35,148 bases of DNA, from contig JBJXHC010000061.1 in NCBI GenBank assembly GCA_046160825.1, positions 1 through 35,148 on the forward strand, written 5' to 3'. Of the stretch, positions 22,768 to 31,373 are shown piece after piece (the stretch's first letter is position 1; the number at the start of each line of letters is the position of its first letter). The DNA comes from JBJXHC01 sp046160825 (GTDB lineage Bacteria; Bacteroidota; Ignavibacteria; UBA10030; UBA6906). Below the pieces are notes generated by a model, which ran no database searches, was not told where the DNA came from, and saw nothing but the letters and a program-made list of their open reading frames with translations. The position numbers and the translations under genes are program-made.

Positions 22768-24954
22768 CTACTCTTCAAAGCGCTCCACACGTGCCACTCC
22801 CTTGATTTTTCGAATCTTCTCCTGAAGCCGGTTCAAGTGTTCAATGTCTTTCACGTAGAGGATAAATGTGCCGTCAAACAATGAATCGCGGGAGTCCAGA
22901 TTGACGCTCCTGATGTTCGTGTTCATGTACGAAGAGATCGTATGCGTAATATCGCTGAGCATTGCCGGCCTGTCATCGCCGGCGATCTTCAATCCCGCAA
23001 CGAACATCACCCCGTTGTCAGTGGGCCAGCTTACTTCGATCACTCTGTTTGTTTCGAGTTGCATCATCAATCGGATGTTACGACAGTTTTTTCTATGAAT
23101 TTTTATTCCTTCGCCTGTGGTCACAAAACCAATAATGTCATCTCCCGGGATTGGGTTGCAGCACTTCGCGTAGTTATGAACGAAGTTGTCCTGCGTACCT
23201 CCCAGGACGATCCCGTTCGAAATACCACGGGCAGATGTGATGAACCGGTTGAAGAGTCCCTCAATCTTCCCTTCCTCGGCAACGACACCTTGTGGATGCT
23301 TCTGCGATTCCTGAATCATCTGAATGACGTTATCCGCATCAATCTTCTCCTGTCTGAGGCCGAGATAAAACATACCGATGTTCTCAATCTTCATCTCCTG
23401 GAGAAACTTGTTCAGATCGTCTTCGTTGATGGCAAGCTTCGCTTTCTTCGCCCTCTTCTCCCATGTCGCTTTACCTTCTTCGATTGCTTTGCGCTGGTCT
23501 TCCTTGATCCATCGACGGATATGTGACTTTGCCTTGTGTGTGACGACGAATTTTTCCCAATCCGGATTTGGGGTCTGACTTTTTGATGTGAGAATCTCCA
23601 CCTGGTCACCACTCTTGAGTGCAGCATCAAGAGGCACGATCCGGCCGTTCACCTTTGCCGCGAGGCAGTGATCGCCAACCTTCGAGTGTATTTCATACGC
23701 GAAATCCACGGGCGTGGAGCCCGTCGGCAGGATCTTCAGCTCTCCTTTGGGGGTGAATAAATAAATCTCGTCCTGATAAAGATTGAGCTTGAAACTCTCC
23801 ATCAACTGGGCGGTCGGCACCTGGCCTTCTGCGGCGCTCTCCAGAACTTCACGCACCCAGTTTACCCACTGCGTCAATTCCGGGTCAGCCGTGGCAGCAT
23901 TCTCCTTGTACATCCAATGTGCGGCAATACCCTTCTCTGCGACTTCGTGCATCTTCAATGTCCGGATCTGTACTTCCACCATTTTTCCTTCCGGTCCCAC
24001 AACGGTGGTGTGAATGGACTGATAGCCGTTCTTCTTCGGTACGGAAATGTAGTTCTTAAAACGCTCCGGGTTAGGGATATAGATATCAGAGATAAGACCA
24101 TAAACGGCAAAGCAGTCGTTGCCATCCTGAGTATCGAGAATAATGCGGATAGCAAAAAGATCATAAATTTCATCAAGCGGTTTACTTCGTTTCATCATCT
24201 TGTTGTAGATGCTGTACAGGTGTTTCGGACGTCCGCTGATCTCGAATTTGTACCCCGCCTGCTTGAGTCGTTTCTCGATAGGCTCGGCGAATTTCTTGAT
24301 GTACGACTCACGTTCCCGGCGTCGTGATTTCAACTCCCGCGCAATCATGTCGTACGATTCACGATATAAATACTTGAATGACAGGTCTTCCAACTCCCAC
24401 TTGATCCCGGCCAGACCGAACCTGTGCGCAAACGGGGCGTAAATGTCGAGTGTTTCCTTCGACATCCGTTTCTGTTTTTCGGGCGGAAGGTATTCAAGTG
24501 TTCGCATGTTATGGAGACGGTCGGCAAACTTCACAAGCATGACGCGGATATCATTCACCATCGAGAGCAGCATCTTGCTATAACTCTCTGCCTGGGTAAC
24601 ATCGTGGCTCTTAAAAATATCCGAGATCTTCGTGGCACCGTCGACGATGTCGGCAATCGTGTCACCAAATTCCGCACGGATATCCTTGATCTGATAATCG
24701 GTATCTTCGGCAACGTCGTGCAGGAGTGCGCTGGCAACTGAGATATCATCAAGGGGAATTTCACGCGCAACGATTTTGGCTACTTCGTAGGGATGATCGA
24801 AGAATGGCTCGACGGAGGCGCGGATATCGTGGCGGTGGGCGTTGAAACCAAAGTCGAACGCCCGGCGGATGAGGCCTTCGTTCAGATTGGGGATATTCTT
24901 CTCGCAGACCGCAAGAAGGTCATCCAGTTTTTTCTTGTACTTTGAATTGGTCAT
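22768..24954 (-). CDS. rsh: Bifunctional (p)ppGpp synthetase/hydrolase, RelA/SpoT family
   Basis: A 728-residue long RSH protein that controls the stringent response. The hydrolase domain (about 40-195) keeps H54 and the H79-D80 pair in 'ALLHDVAEDTDYQIK', which suggests active ppGpp hydrolysis. The synthetase domain (about 235-350) has 'IYDLFAIRIILDT', 'RFKNYISVPKKNGYQSIHTT' and 'VEVQIRT'. A TGS domain follows near 400-460 ('IYLFTPKGELKILPTGSTPV'), then a conserved cysteine motif ('NYAKCCNPIPGDDIIGFVT') and a C-terminal ACT domain. In 'RFKNYI' an N replaces the usual D of 'RFKDYI', a small difference worth checking. The gene heads the run rsh-HU-ruvX-mtgA-AlbA_2. Confidence 0.95.
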   Translation of the reverse strand: MTNSKYKKKLDDLLAVCEKNIPNLNEGLIRRAFDFGFNAHRHDIRASVEPFFDHPYEVAKIVAREIPLDDISVASALLHDVAEDTDYQIKDIRAEFGDTIADIVDGATKISDIFKSHDVTQAESYSKMLLSMVNDIRVMLVKFADRLHNMRTLEYLPPEKQKRMSKETLDIYAPFAHRFGLAGIKWELEDLSFKYLYRESYDMIARELKSRRRERESYIKKFAEPIEKRLKQAGYKFEISGRPKHLYSIYNKMMKRSKPLDEIYDLFAIRIILDTQDGNDCFAVYGLISDIYIPNPERFKNYISVPKKNGYQSIHTTVVGPEGKMVEVQIRTLKMHEVAEKGIAAHWMYKENAATADPELTQWVNWVREVLESAAEGQVPTAQLMESFKLNLYQDEIYLFTPKGELKILPTGSTPVDFAYEIHSKVGDHCLAAKVNGRIVPLDAALKSGDQVEILTSKSQTPNPDWEKFVVTHKAKSHIRRWIKEDQRKAIEEGKATWEKRAKKAKLAINEDDLNKFLQEMKIENIGMFYLGLRQEKIDADNVIQMIQESQKHPQGVVAEEGKIEGLFNRFITSARGISNGIVLGGTQDNFVHNYAKCCNPIPGDDIIGFVTTGEGIKIHRKNCRNIRLMMQLETNRVIEVSWPTDNGVMFVAGLKIAGDDRPAMLSDITHTISSYMNTNIRSVNLDSRDSLFDGTFILYVKDIEHLNRLQEKIRKIKGVARVERFEE

Positions 24955-25009
24955 GTTGTCAGTCCGTCCCTCTATATTTACAACAAAGAACGGTTCCCCG
25001 CGGTGAGTG

Positions 25010-25033
25010 TTCTCAACCTCTTCCTGTTGAGAA
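25010..25033. other. Perfect 8-bp hairpin between upp and rsh
   Basis: TTCTCAAC (25010-25017) pairs with GTTGAGAA (25026-25033) around an eight-base loop, and the stem can extend by a few weaker pairs. It lies between the upp stop and the rsh start. No T-run follows on the minus strand. It could be a weak terminator for upp transcripts or part of the rsh leader. Confidence 0.35.
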
Positions 25034-25096
25034 TATAGGGGCTTGCTGAGGAAATGTCAACAATCGGTGGAGGCAACGATGACGAAAAGCAGGATA

Positions 25097-25723
25097 CTAC
25101 TCCGTACCGAAAATACGGTCACCGGCATCACCCAGGCCCGGAAGGATATAGCCGCGAGAATTCAACGACCGGTCCAGAACCGTGGTATACATCTGCACAT
25201 CGGGATGGGCTGCGGCTATCTTCTTTGCACCCTGCGGCGCTGCAAGCAGACTGACGAACCGGATTTTCTTCGCACCTTTTTCTTTGAGGAACGAAATCGC
25301 CGCGGCTCCACTGCCGCCCGTTGCAAGCATGGGATCGAGCAACAGAACGAGGCTTCGTTTCAGTGTACGCGGAAACTTGGAATAGTACTCGACCGGCTTG
25401 AGCGTTTTTTCGTTTCGGTAGAGACCAACATGACCAACCCTTGCTTCCGGAACGAAATCAAGAAATCCATCCACCAATCCCAGTCCGGCCCGCAGCACGG
25501 GAACAATCACAACATTCTCCGCAAGAAAGAATCCCTTGGTCTTCTCCAAAGGAGTTCGAACCGGATGTGTGCGCATCTTGAGGTCATGTGTGACAACGAA
25601 TGCCATGATCGACGAAATACGTCGGAGCGTTGAACGGAAGAGATGATTATCCGTCGTACGGTCGCGTAGGATAGTCAGATCACGTTTGATCAATGGGTGT
25701 TCGATGATGGTGAGATTTTTCAT
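25097..25723 (-). CDS. upp: Uracil phosphoribosyltransferase
   Basis: A 208-residue pyrimidine-salvage enzyme that converts uracil and PRPP to UMP. The N-terminus 'IEHPLIKRDLTILRDRTTD' is typical. The PRPP loop is 'LLLDPMLATGGSGAAAI', and the uracil-binding end contains 'DRSLNSRGYILPGLGDAGDR'. Family length is matched. It is the last gene of the minus-strand run der-CoA-disulfide-reductase-like-upp, starting 18 bases after its neighbour. Confidence 0.96.
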   Translation of the reverse strand: MKNLTIIEHPLIKRDLTILRDRTTDNHLFRSTLRRISSIMAFVVTHDLKMRTHPVRTPLEKTKGFFLAENVVIVPVLRAGLGLVDGFLDFVPEARVGHVGLYRNEKTLKPVEYYSKFPRTLKRSLVLLLDPMLATGGSGAAAISFLKEKGAKKIRFVSLLAAPQGAKKIAAAHPDVQMYTTVLDRSLNSRGYILPGLGDAGDRIFGTE

Positions 25724-25741
25724 GGTTTGGATCCGTGGTTT

Positions 25742-27100
25742 CTATGGTGTCAGTTTCTTATTCATGGCGTTTGCGGCAACGAGTATCGGATCCCATAACG
25801 GGGTGTAGGGTGGAGTATATGCAAGATCCCAGTTCTGCATATCTTGAATCGTGATACGATGCTGAATTGCGACGGTAAGAGTGTTCGCACGAAGGACGGC
25901 GCCGTGTTCACCATACACGTTCGCGCCAAGAAGTCTGTCTGATTTTCTATCCGCAATCATTCGAATAATTACTTTGGTGCTCTTGGGCATCACGGCAACT
26001 CTTGCCCAGGCAGTCACGGTCTCGATCGCAACATCAAACCCCGCCTCCGAAGCCTCGCTTGCATTGAGTCCGACCTGAGCTACTTCGAGTCCAAATACAC
26101 GAACGGCAATCGCTCGTATTGCACCAGGGAATGTCGCCTTTCCCCCGGCAGCGTTTTCACCTGCAACCCAACCGGCCTTACTGGCAATGGTTGCCAACGG
26201 AATATACATTTTCTTATTATGAACGAGGTTCTTCACTTCGCAGCAGTCGCCGGCTGCAAAAATGTTGTCCAAATTGGTTTCCTGGCGTGTATCTGTGAGA
26301 ATTCCATTGTGCGCTCCGAGACGAATGCCAGCAGCACGCGCAAGCGATGTGTTCGGCTCCACCCCGATGGCAACAATAACGAGGTCAGTTTCAAACGATC
26401 CAACATTCGATACAACGTGTGTTGCCTTGCGATGCTTGTCAACAACAATCCCCTCGACAGCCACATTGCCGACGAAGTGAACGCCGTGCTTCTCAAGTTC
26501 TTCACGGATGCGCTCCCGTGTTTCCCGTTCCAATCCTGACATTGGCAGGCTGTGGCGATGCAGAAGTGTCACATCAATGTCTAATGATCTCAGTGCATCG
26601 GACATTTCCATCCCGATATATCCGCCGCCAACGATCACTGCCCGCCTTGGCTTTTCTTCATCAATGAATTTCTTCAGAAGAAAACTCTGCGACAATGACT
26701 TCACGGCAAACACATTTCGTGCATCCTCTCCCTCTACTCCAAGTTTCTTCGGGCGCGAACCAGTCGCAACAATCAACCGGTCATAGCGTTCCTCCCTCAC
26801 TTCGGCAGTGGCAAGATTACGGACAACGACAATTCGTTTGGATGGCCGGATCTCTTCAACACTATGCAGGATGCGCGCATCAACACCCTTTTTCTCCCTC
26901 AAAGTTGCGGGCGTGTATGAAACAAGTCCGGACTCTTGTACCTCACCGGAAATGTAGTAGGGAATCTCGCAGACGCCATAGGAGATGTGCTCGCCTTGCT
27001 CGAACAACGTAACCGCGACGTTCGGATTCGTGCGAACCGCCTTACTTGCTGCGCTGGGGCCGGCTGCAAGTCCTCCTATGACGATAATGCGCTTGGGCAT
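25742..27100 (-). CDS. FAD-dependent pyridine nucleotide-disulfide oxidoreductase, CoA-disulfide reductase-like
   Basis: A 452-residue flavoprotein. The FAD motif 'IIVIGGLAAGPSAASKA' opens the protein. C44 in 'ISYGVCEIPYYISGEV' is the single redox cysteine of the CoA-disulfide reductase/NADH oxidase subgroup. A second nucleotide motif, 'RAVIVGGGYIGMEMSDAL', follows near 155-172, then 'NIFAAGDCCEV' and a dimerisation domain. Relatives reduce CoA disulfide, polysulfide or oxygen using NAD(P)H; the natural substrate here is not certain. The reading frame ends 18 bases before upp and begins three bases after der. Confidence 0.9.
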   Translation of the reverse strand: MPKRIIVIGGLAAGPSAASKAVRTNPNVAVTLFEQGEHISYGVCEIPYYISGEVQESGLVSYTPATLREKKGVDARILHSVEEIRPSKRIVVVRNLATAEVREERYDRLIVATGSRPKKLGVEGEDARNVFAVKSLSQSFLLKKFIDEEKPRRAVIVGGGYIGMEMSDALRSLDIDVTLLHRHSLPMSGLERETRERIREELEKHGVHFVGNVAVEGIVVDKHRKATHVVSNVGSFETDLVIVAIGVEPNTSLARAAGIRLGAHNGILTDTRQETNLDNIFAAGDCCEVKNLVHNKKMYIPLATIASKAGWVAGENAAGGKATFPGAIRAIAVRVFGLEVAQVGLNASEASEAGFDVAIETVTAWARVAVMPKSTKVIIRMIADRKSDRLLGANVYGEHGAVLRANTLTVAIQHRITIQDMQNWDLAYTPPYTPLWDPILVAANAMNKKLTP

Positions 27101-27103
27101 CGA

Positions 27104-28405
27104 TTACTTTTGCTTGAATGAGAGAACAATAGGCACGCCCGTGAACGTAAAGCGCTCACGGATACGGTTCTCAAGATAACGTCTGTACGAATCTTCAATA
27201 AGCTTGGGCTCGTTGCAAAAAAAGACGAAGACCGGAGGTTTCGTTTTTCCTTGTGTAATATATTTGATCTTGATTTCCCTTCCCGTACTGCTGCGTGGAG
27301 GAAATCTCTTGATGTCTTCTCCGACCTGATCGTTTAGTTCGCTGGTGCTGATTCTTTTCCGTTGTTCCGCATCGACTGTTTTGACGATCTCGATAACCTT
27401 GAATACGCGTTGCTTGGTGAGAGCGGAAATAAAAATAATGGGGAGGTAGTCGTACATCCTGAGCTTCTCACGCAAAGCCTTCTCGTAGAGCTTTGCCGTC
27501 TGGTCATCCTTCGCAACAAGGTCCCATTTATTTACAACGAGCACCACAGGACGGTTCTGCTGCAGCGCCGTATCAATGATCCGAAGGTCCTGATGCTCAA
27601 GTCCTTGGACCCCATCGATCAGAACAACTGCAACATCACACCGCTCAATACTCTTCAGGGCACGAACGGCGCTATAGAATTCCACACTTTCCTTGATCTT
27701 GCTCCGGCGGCGCAAACCAGCGGTATCAATCAGAAGAAATTCTTCACCGTAGTGTTTCATTACGGCGTCAATCGGATCGCGTGTTGTTCCGGGAATATCG
27801 GTGACAATATGCCGCTCTTCCTGAAGTAGGGCATTGACGAACGAAGACTTTCCGACATTGGGTCTCCCGATAACGGCAATCTTGAGTCGTGGGTCTGTGT
27901 CATCATTGCCCCCGGGCGGAAGGTCTTTGGTGACTTCATCAAGCATGTCGCCGATTTTCCGACCAATAAGAGCGGAGATGGGAATCGGTTCGCCAAGCCC
28001 GAGTTTGTAGAACTCCGCATGCGCCGAGTCGCGTTTTTCGCTGTCCGCCTTGTTGACGATCAGAACCACTTTCTTGTTCGCACGTCGGAGTATGTCGGCA
28101 ACGTCAGCATCAGTTGGCAGCAGCCCTGCAAGCGCGTCAACAACAAACATCACCATATCAGCTTCTTCTATTGCTGCCTGTGCTTGTTCACGGATGGCAA
28201 CCTCAATCACATCTTCGCTGGCAGGGATATACCCTCCAGTATCGACAAGCGTAAACGGCTTCCCCGCCCATTCCGATACGGCGTAGTTTCGATCACGAGT
28301 CACACCGGGCAAATCATCGACAATGGCACTCCGTTGACCGATAATGCGATTGAAGAGAGTGGATTTACCGACGTTGGGTCGGCCTACAATGGCTATAAGA
28401 GGCAT
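27104..28405 (-). CDS. der: Ribosome-assembly GTPase Der (EngA)
   Basis: A 433-residue protein with two tandem G domains and a C-terminal KH-like domain, needed for maturation of the large ribosomal subunit. First domain: G1 'GRPNVGKST' (8-16), 'DTGGY' G3 and 'NKAD' (118-121). Second domain: G1 'GRPNVGKSS' near 180-188, 'DTAGLRRRSKIKESVEFYS' and 'NKWD'. The C-terminus ends with 'RFTFTGVPIVLSFKQK', as expected for Der. It is the first gene of the minus-strand run with the flavoprotein and upp. Confidence 0.97.
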   Translation of the reverse strand: MPLIAIVGRPNVGKSTLFNRIIGQRSAIVDDLPGVTRDRNYAVSEWAGKPFTLVDTGGYIPASEDVIEVAIREQAQAAIEEADMVMFVVDALAGLLPTDADVADILRRANKKVVLIVNKADSEKRDSAHAEFYKLGLGEPIPISALIGRKIGDMLDEVTKDLPPGGNDDTDPRLKIAVIGRPNVGKSSFVNALLQEERHIVTDIPGTTRDPIDAVMKHYGEEFLLIDTAGLRRRSKIKESVEFYSAVRALKSIERCDVAVVLIDGVQGLEHQDLRIIDTALQQNRPVVLVVNKWDLVAKDDQTAKLYEKALREKLRMYDYLPIIFISALTKQRVFKVIEIVKTVDAEQRKRISTSELNDQVGEDIKRFPPRSSTGREIKIKYITQGKTKPPVFVFFCNEPKLIEDSYRRYLENRIRERFTFTGVPIVLSFKQK

Positions 28406-28481
28406 GAATACCGATAGGGTGAATGAGAAGAATCAACAGTAAGGTACGGATATGACGGGCGACTCGCAATGGAGGTTCAGC

Positions 28482-28910
28482 TCACGGAAGACTTGTCGAA
28501 GCGTAAGTATGAATTGAGGCCAGGGCGACGTTCAGTTTTTCGAAGCCGCCGGACTTCGAGATGTATGCCGCTGCGCCCGTCTGATACGCATAGGTGATGT
28601 CCTCCTCCCGCTCGGACGAGCTCACCACAACGACGGGAATGCCCCGAAGCTGCTCGTCGGTCTTGATGATGCGGAGGACTTCCTTGCCGTCAATGCGTGG
28701 AATATTCAGATCGAGCAACACAAGATTTGGTCGCGGGCTTCGCATGGGGTCCGAGAACTGGTTTCGCCGATAAAGAAAATCCACGGCCTCCTGACCATCC
28801 CTCACAACAAATATGTGGCCGGGAACATTATTGGTCCTGAGAATATATTTCGTGAGACGAAGATGTTCATAGTTATCTTCCACGAGCAATATGTTGAGAG
28901 CAATGGACAT
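28482..28910 (-). CDS. Single-domain response regulator (receiver only)
   Basis: A 142-residue receiver domain with no output domain. The acidic pocket is 'LLVEDN' near residue 9, the phospho-acceptor is D67 in 'LVLLDLNIPRIDGKEVL', the switch serine is in 'VVVVSSSE', and K119 lies in 'AYISKS'. The 'FLYRRNQFSDPMRSPRPNLVLL' type of loop before D67 is typical of Rcp1-like regulators that pair with phytochrome-type or hybrid kinases. No kinase lies nearby, so its partner is unknown. It is 71 bases from the YgjP-like gene stop with no obvious joint signal. Confidence 0.92.
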   Translation of the reverse strand: MSIALNILLVEDNYEHLRLTKYILRTNNVPGHIFVVRDGQEAVDFLYRRNQFSDPMRSPRPNLVLLDLNIPRIDGKEVLRIIKTDEQLRGIPVVVVSSSEREEDITYAYQTGAAAYISKSGGFEKLNVALASIHTYASTSLP

Positions 28911-28968
28911 ATTGGGAGAAATAAGTCGAAATCAGAATTGAGTTACAAGGGATGTCCTTTTTGATGAA

Positions 28969-29676
28969 TCATGAGAAATACCTTCCACCGTTTCGCCGCA
29001 GCCAGCGTTCAGCGTCTCCATACCGGGGACACATCCGTTCGACAAGTTTCCAGTATTGTTCGGAGTGATTCATTTCTCCGAGGTGTGCAAGTTCGTGGAT
29101 AATCAGATAGTCCATTACCTCGGTGGGCAACAATACAAGTCGCCAATTGAAACTGAGCGTTCTATTCCGTGAGCAACTTCCCCATCGTGTTGTCTGGTCG
29201 CGGACAGTAATCCGGCCATGGTGCAAATGGAAGCGTGCATTAATTGTTGCAACTCGCTCCGGAATTATCACTCGGGCTTGAGCGCGGAACCACTGCATAA
29301 GCAGTCGCCGCAGTATCGCACCCTCCTCAACGGGAACATGGATTGTGAGCGTTTCTCCCTCCAGCGAAACCGCTGGCGCGCCGGTTCGAATATCGAGGAC
29401 AACCGATGTGCCACAGAAGGAAATTGTCGCTCCGGATTTCAACGGTACTCCCGCAAGCTCTTCTCGTCGGTTGGTGCTGTTTGTCCGGAGTGATTCGAGA
29501 ATCCAATCGGCTTTCTCTTCCAGTATCAATCGAAGATGGCCTATCTCAATGTAACGCGGAGACACCACAACCAATCCGTTGCGTTCGGAGACGCAAAGGG
29601 AAACTCGCCGTGCAGTTGGATGCCGCTTGAGGGTAAATGGGATCGGCGTATTCTTCAGGTTGATGATCTTCTTCAT
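28969..29676 (-). CDS. YgjP-like (DUF45) zinc metallopeptidase
   Basis: A protein of about 235 residues from the ATG at 29676. The catalytic end has 'TTRWGSCSRNRTLSFNWRL' and the zinc motif 'IIHELAHLGEMNHSEQYWK' with HExxH-type histidines, followed by 'RRNGGRYF'. DUF45/M48-like proteins are cytoplasmic peptidases of unsettled substrate; some lie in restriction or repair loci, but nothing here suggests that. In-frame starts at 29721 (ATG) and 29730 (TTG) are also possible, and no start has a well-spaced ribosome-binding site. A terminator at 29760-29790 separates it from the gene upstream. Confidence 0.85.
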   Translation of the reverse strand: MKKIINLKNTPIPFTLKRHPTARRVSLCVSERNGLVVVSPRYIEIGHLRLILEEKADWILESLRTNSTNRREELAGVPLKSGATISFCGTSVVLDIRTGAPAVSLEGETLTIHVPVEEGAILRRLLMQWFRAQARVIIPERVATINARFHLHHGRITVRDQTTRWGSCSRNRTLSFNWRLVLLPTEVMDYLIIHELAHLGEMNHSEQYWKLVERMCPRYGDAERWLRRNGGRYFS

Positions 29677-29759
29677 CTCTCGTGATATTTGAGAAGTGAT
29701 ATGCCTATTGCGAGGCGCCATGCATATCAACGATACCTATCATCTGATTGAATCTCAAG

Positions 29760-29790
29760 AAAAAGCCCCGCCGGAATCTCCGGAGGGGCT
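29760..29790 (-). terminator. Intrinsic terminator after the DUF1501 gene
   Basis: AGCCCC (29764-29769) pairs with GGGGCT (29785-29790), and CCGGA with TCCGG inside, separated by one mismatch; the loop is ATC. On the minus strand five T follow (29764-29760). It ends the DUF1800-DUF1501 transcript. Confidence 0.85.
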
Positions 29791-29816
29791 CACTCACACT
29801 GACGTGTTACCGTTGG

Positions 29817-31373
29817 CTATCGAACCAACACCATCTTACGCGTATCAACAAACTTGCCTGCCTCCATACGCAGGAAGTAGACTCCGCTTGCGAGATCGTT
29901 CCCCTCGAATGACTGTGAATAGCGACCCTGTTGTCGGACACCGCGGAACACTTCCCGGATTTTCTGGCCGGCTTCGTTGTATACCACCAGCGAGATAAAG
30001 GAATCTTCGGGCACATCATACGACAACGTGGTGCTGGGATTAAAGGGGTTTGGATAATTCTGGTTCAGGGCATAGCGCGTTGGCAGGAAGTCCCGACGAA
30101 GTGCTGCATTTCTTGAAGATTGAATGATCGGCAGTTGGGTGAATTGACCAAAGAGAACGGCCTCTAATTCTTCTGTCGATGCTCCAAACCATGACCCAAG
30201 AATTGTGGCATAGAGCTGTCTAAAGTCGATGTTATGAATAAAATCGCCCACCGAATCCACATTATTGAAATCCGGATTCGGGCCATGCAAACCGCCCAAC
30301 ACCTTGGTGCCGAAAAGGATCTGAGGCGAGGAAGTTCCATGATCCGTACCCGAGCTACCGTTCTCAGCGATACGTCTTCCGAACTCTGAAAATGTCATGC
30401 CGATGACGTTATCCCCAACGCCGAGGAGTTCCACATCCAGTTGGAATGCGGCGATGCTTCCACTAAGATCTGAATACAACGCTGCCTGGCGGGAATTCTG
30501 TGACGAATGCGTATCATATCCACCCTGCGAAACCATATAGATGGGACACTTGAGACCCCCGGCAATCAGTCGTGCGACGATCGCAAGTTGTGCGGCAAGG
30601 CTGGTATCAGGGTACGTTGCCTGATTGGTGGAAAGATCCGCCGCCGCTTTGATAACTGTCGCATATTGAATCGCTTCCTGGGCTATCGTGCGCAGGTAGC
30701 GCAACTCCTTGCCTGCTGGAGTCTTCGGCGGGGGATCATCAACAAACCCTACCGTTCCAGTAATAAGTTGGTAGAATTGGTCGGGATCGGTGATGGTAAC
30801 ACCCATGTCACCCTTCACACTCATCAATGACAACGACGGTGAGCCTCCTACTTGCAATGCCAGCGGAGACGGCGTTAGCACATCCGGATAGTCGGGATGG
30901 TTGTAATTCAAATCCCGACCAAGCCACCCAGTTGACTCGACGACATCACTGCTGGTGCCAGTCAACCATATATCCGTTGAGCGGAAGTGCGAACGATTAG
31001 GGTTTGCATAACCCACACCCTGCACAATCGAGACTTTGGCGTTGTTGTAGAGATTCAACAGGGGCGCAAGGGAAGGATTCAGACCCATCGCTGTGCTCCC
31101 AATCTGCAACACGTCGTTGGAAGGTATAGCGATGGTGGGACGACTGTTGTAGTACTGACTCATTCCGTATGGAACGAGCATGTTGAGACCGTCATTTCCT
31201 CCGCCTAGTTGGATGATTACAAGGGATCGGCCTGTGGACTGAAACTGGCGTCCGATGGCATCAAGCAACGGGGTTCGCCCAAAGGCTCTCAGTTGAAAAC
31301 CCGAAAGCGCAATTGGCAACAGGGTGGCACTCGCCCCCTTAAGAAATTTGCGTCGTGTAATCCGGTCAATCAA
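29817..31373 (-). CDS. DUF1501 protein with twin-arginine leader and T9SS sorting tail
   Basis: A 518-residue exported protein. The N-terminus has 'TRRKFLKGASATLLPIALSG', a Tat-type leader with R7-R8. The DUF1501 body includes 'LVIIQLGGGNDGLNMLVPY', 'YMVSQGGYDTHSSQN', 'GMTFSEFGRRIAENGSSGTD' and 'HGTSSPQILFG', in the alkaline-phosphatase-like fold of that family. From about residue 434 a Por secretion sorting domain follows ('NQNYPNPFNPSTTLSYDVP', 'SGVYFLRM', ending 'KMVLVR'). This implies transport by T9SS to the surface. It overlaps the DUF1800 gene by 8 bases. The pair DUF1800-DUF1501 recurs in many bacteria; the function is unknown. Confidence 0.92.
   Translation of the reverse strand: MIDRITRRKFLKGASATLLPIALSGFQLRAFGRTPLLDAIGRQFQSTGRSLVIIQLGGGNDGLNMLVPYGMSQYYNSRPTIAIPSNDVLQIGSTAMGLNPSLAPLLNLYNNAKVSIVQGVGYANPNRSHFRSTDIWLTGTSSDVVESTGWLGRDLNYNHPDYPDVLTPSPLALQVGGSPSLSLMSVKGDMGVTITDPDQFYQLITGTVGFVDDPPPKTPAGKELRYLRTIAQEAIQYATVIKAAADLSTNQATYPDTSLAAQLAIVARLIAGGLKCPIYMVSQGGYDTHSSQNSRQAALYSDLSGSIAAFQLDVELLGVGDNVIGMTFSEFGRRIAENGSSGTDHGTSSPQILFGTKVLGGLHGPNPDFNNVDSVGDFIHNIDFRQLYATILGSWFGASTEELEAVLFGQFTQLPIIQSSRNAALRRDFLPTRYALNQNYPNPFNPSTTLSYDVPEDSFISLVVYNEAGQKIREVFRGVRQQGRYSQSFEGNDLASGVYFLRMEAGKFVDTRKMVLVR

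Noticed and set aside
22942..23526. Open frame of 194 codons on the plus strand
   Set aside because: It is antisense to the C-terminal half of the rsh gene and shows no domain pattern of its own.
25043..25633. Open frame of 196 codons on the plus strand
   Set aside because: It is antisense to upp, whose PRPP motif and full length are unmistakable.
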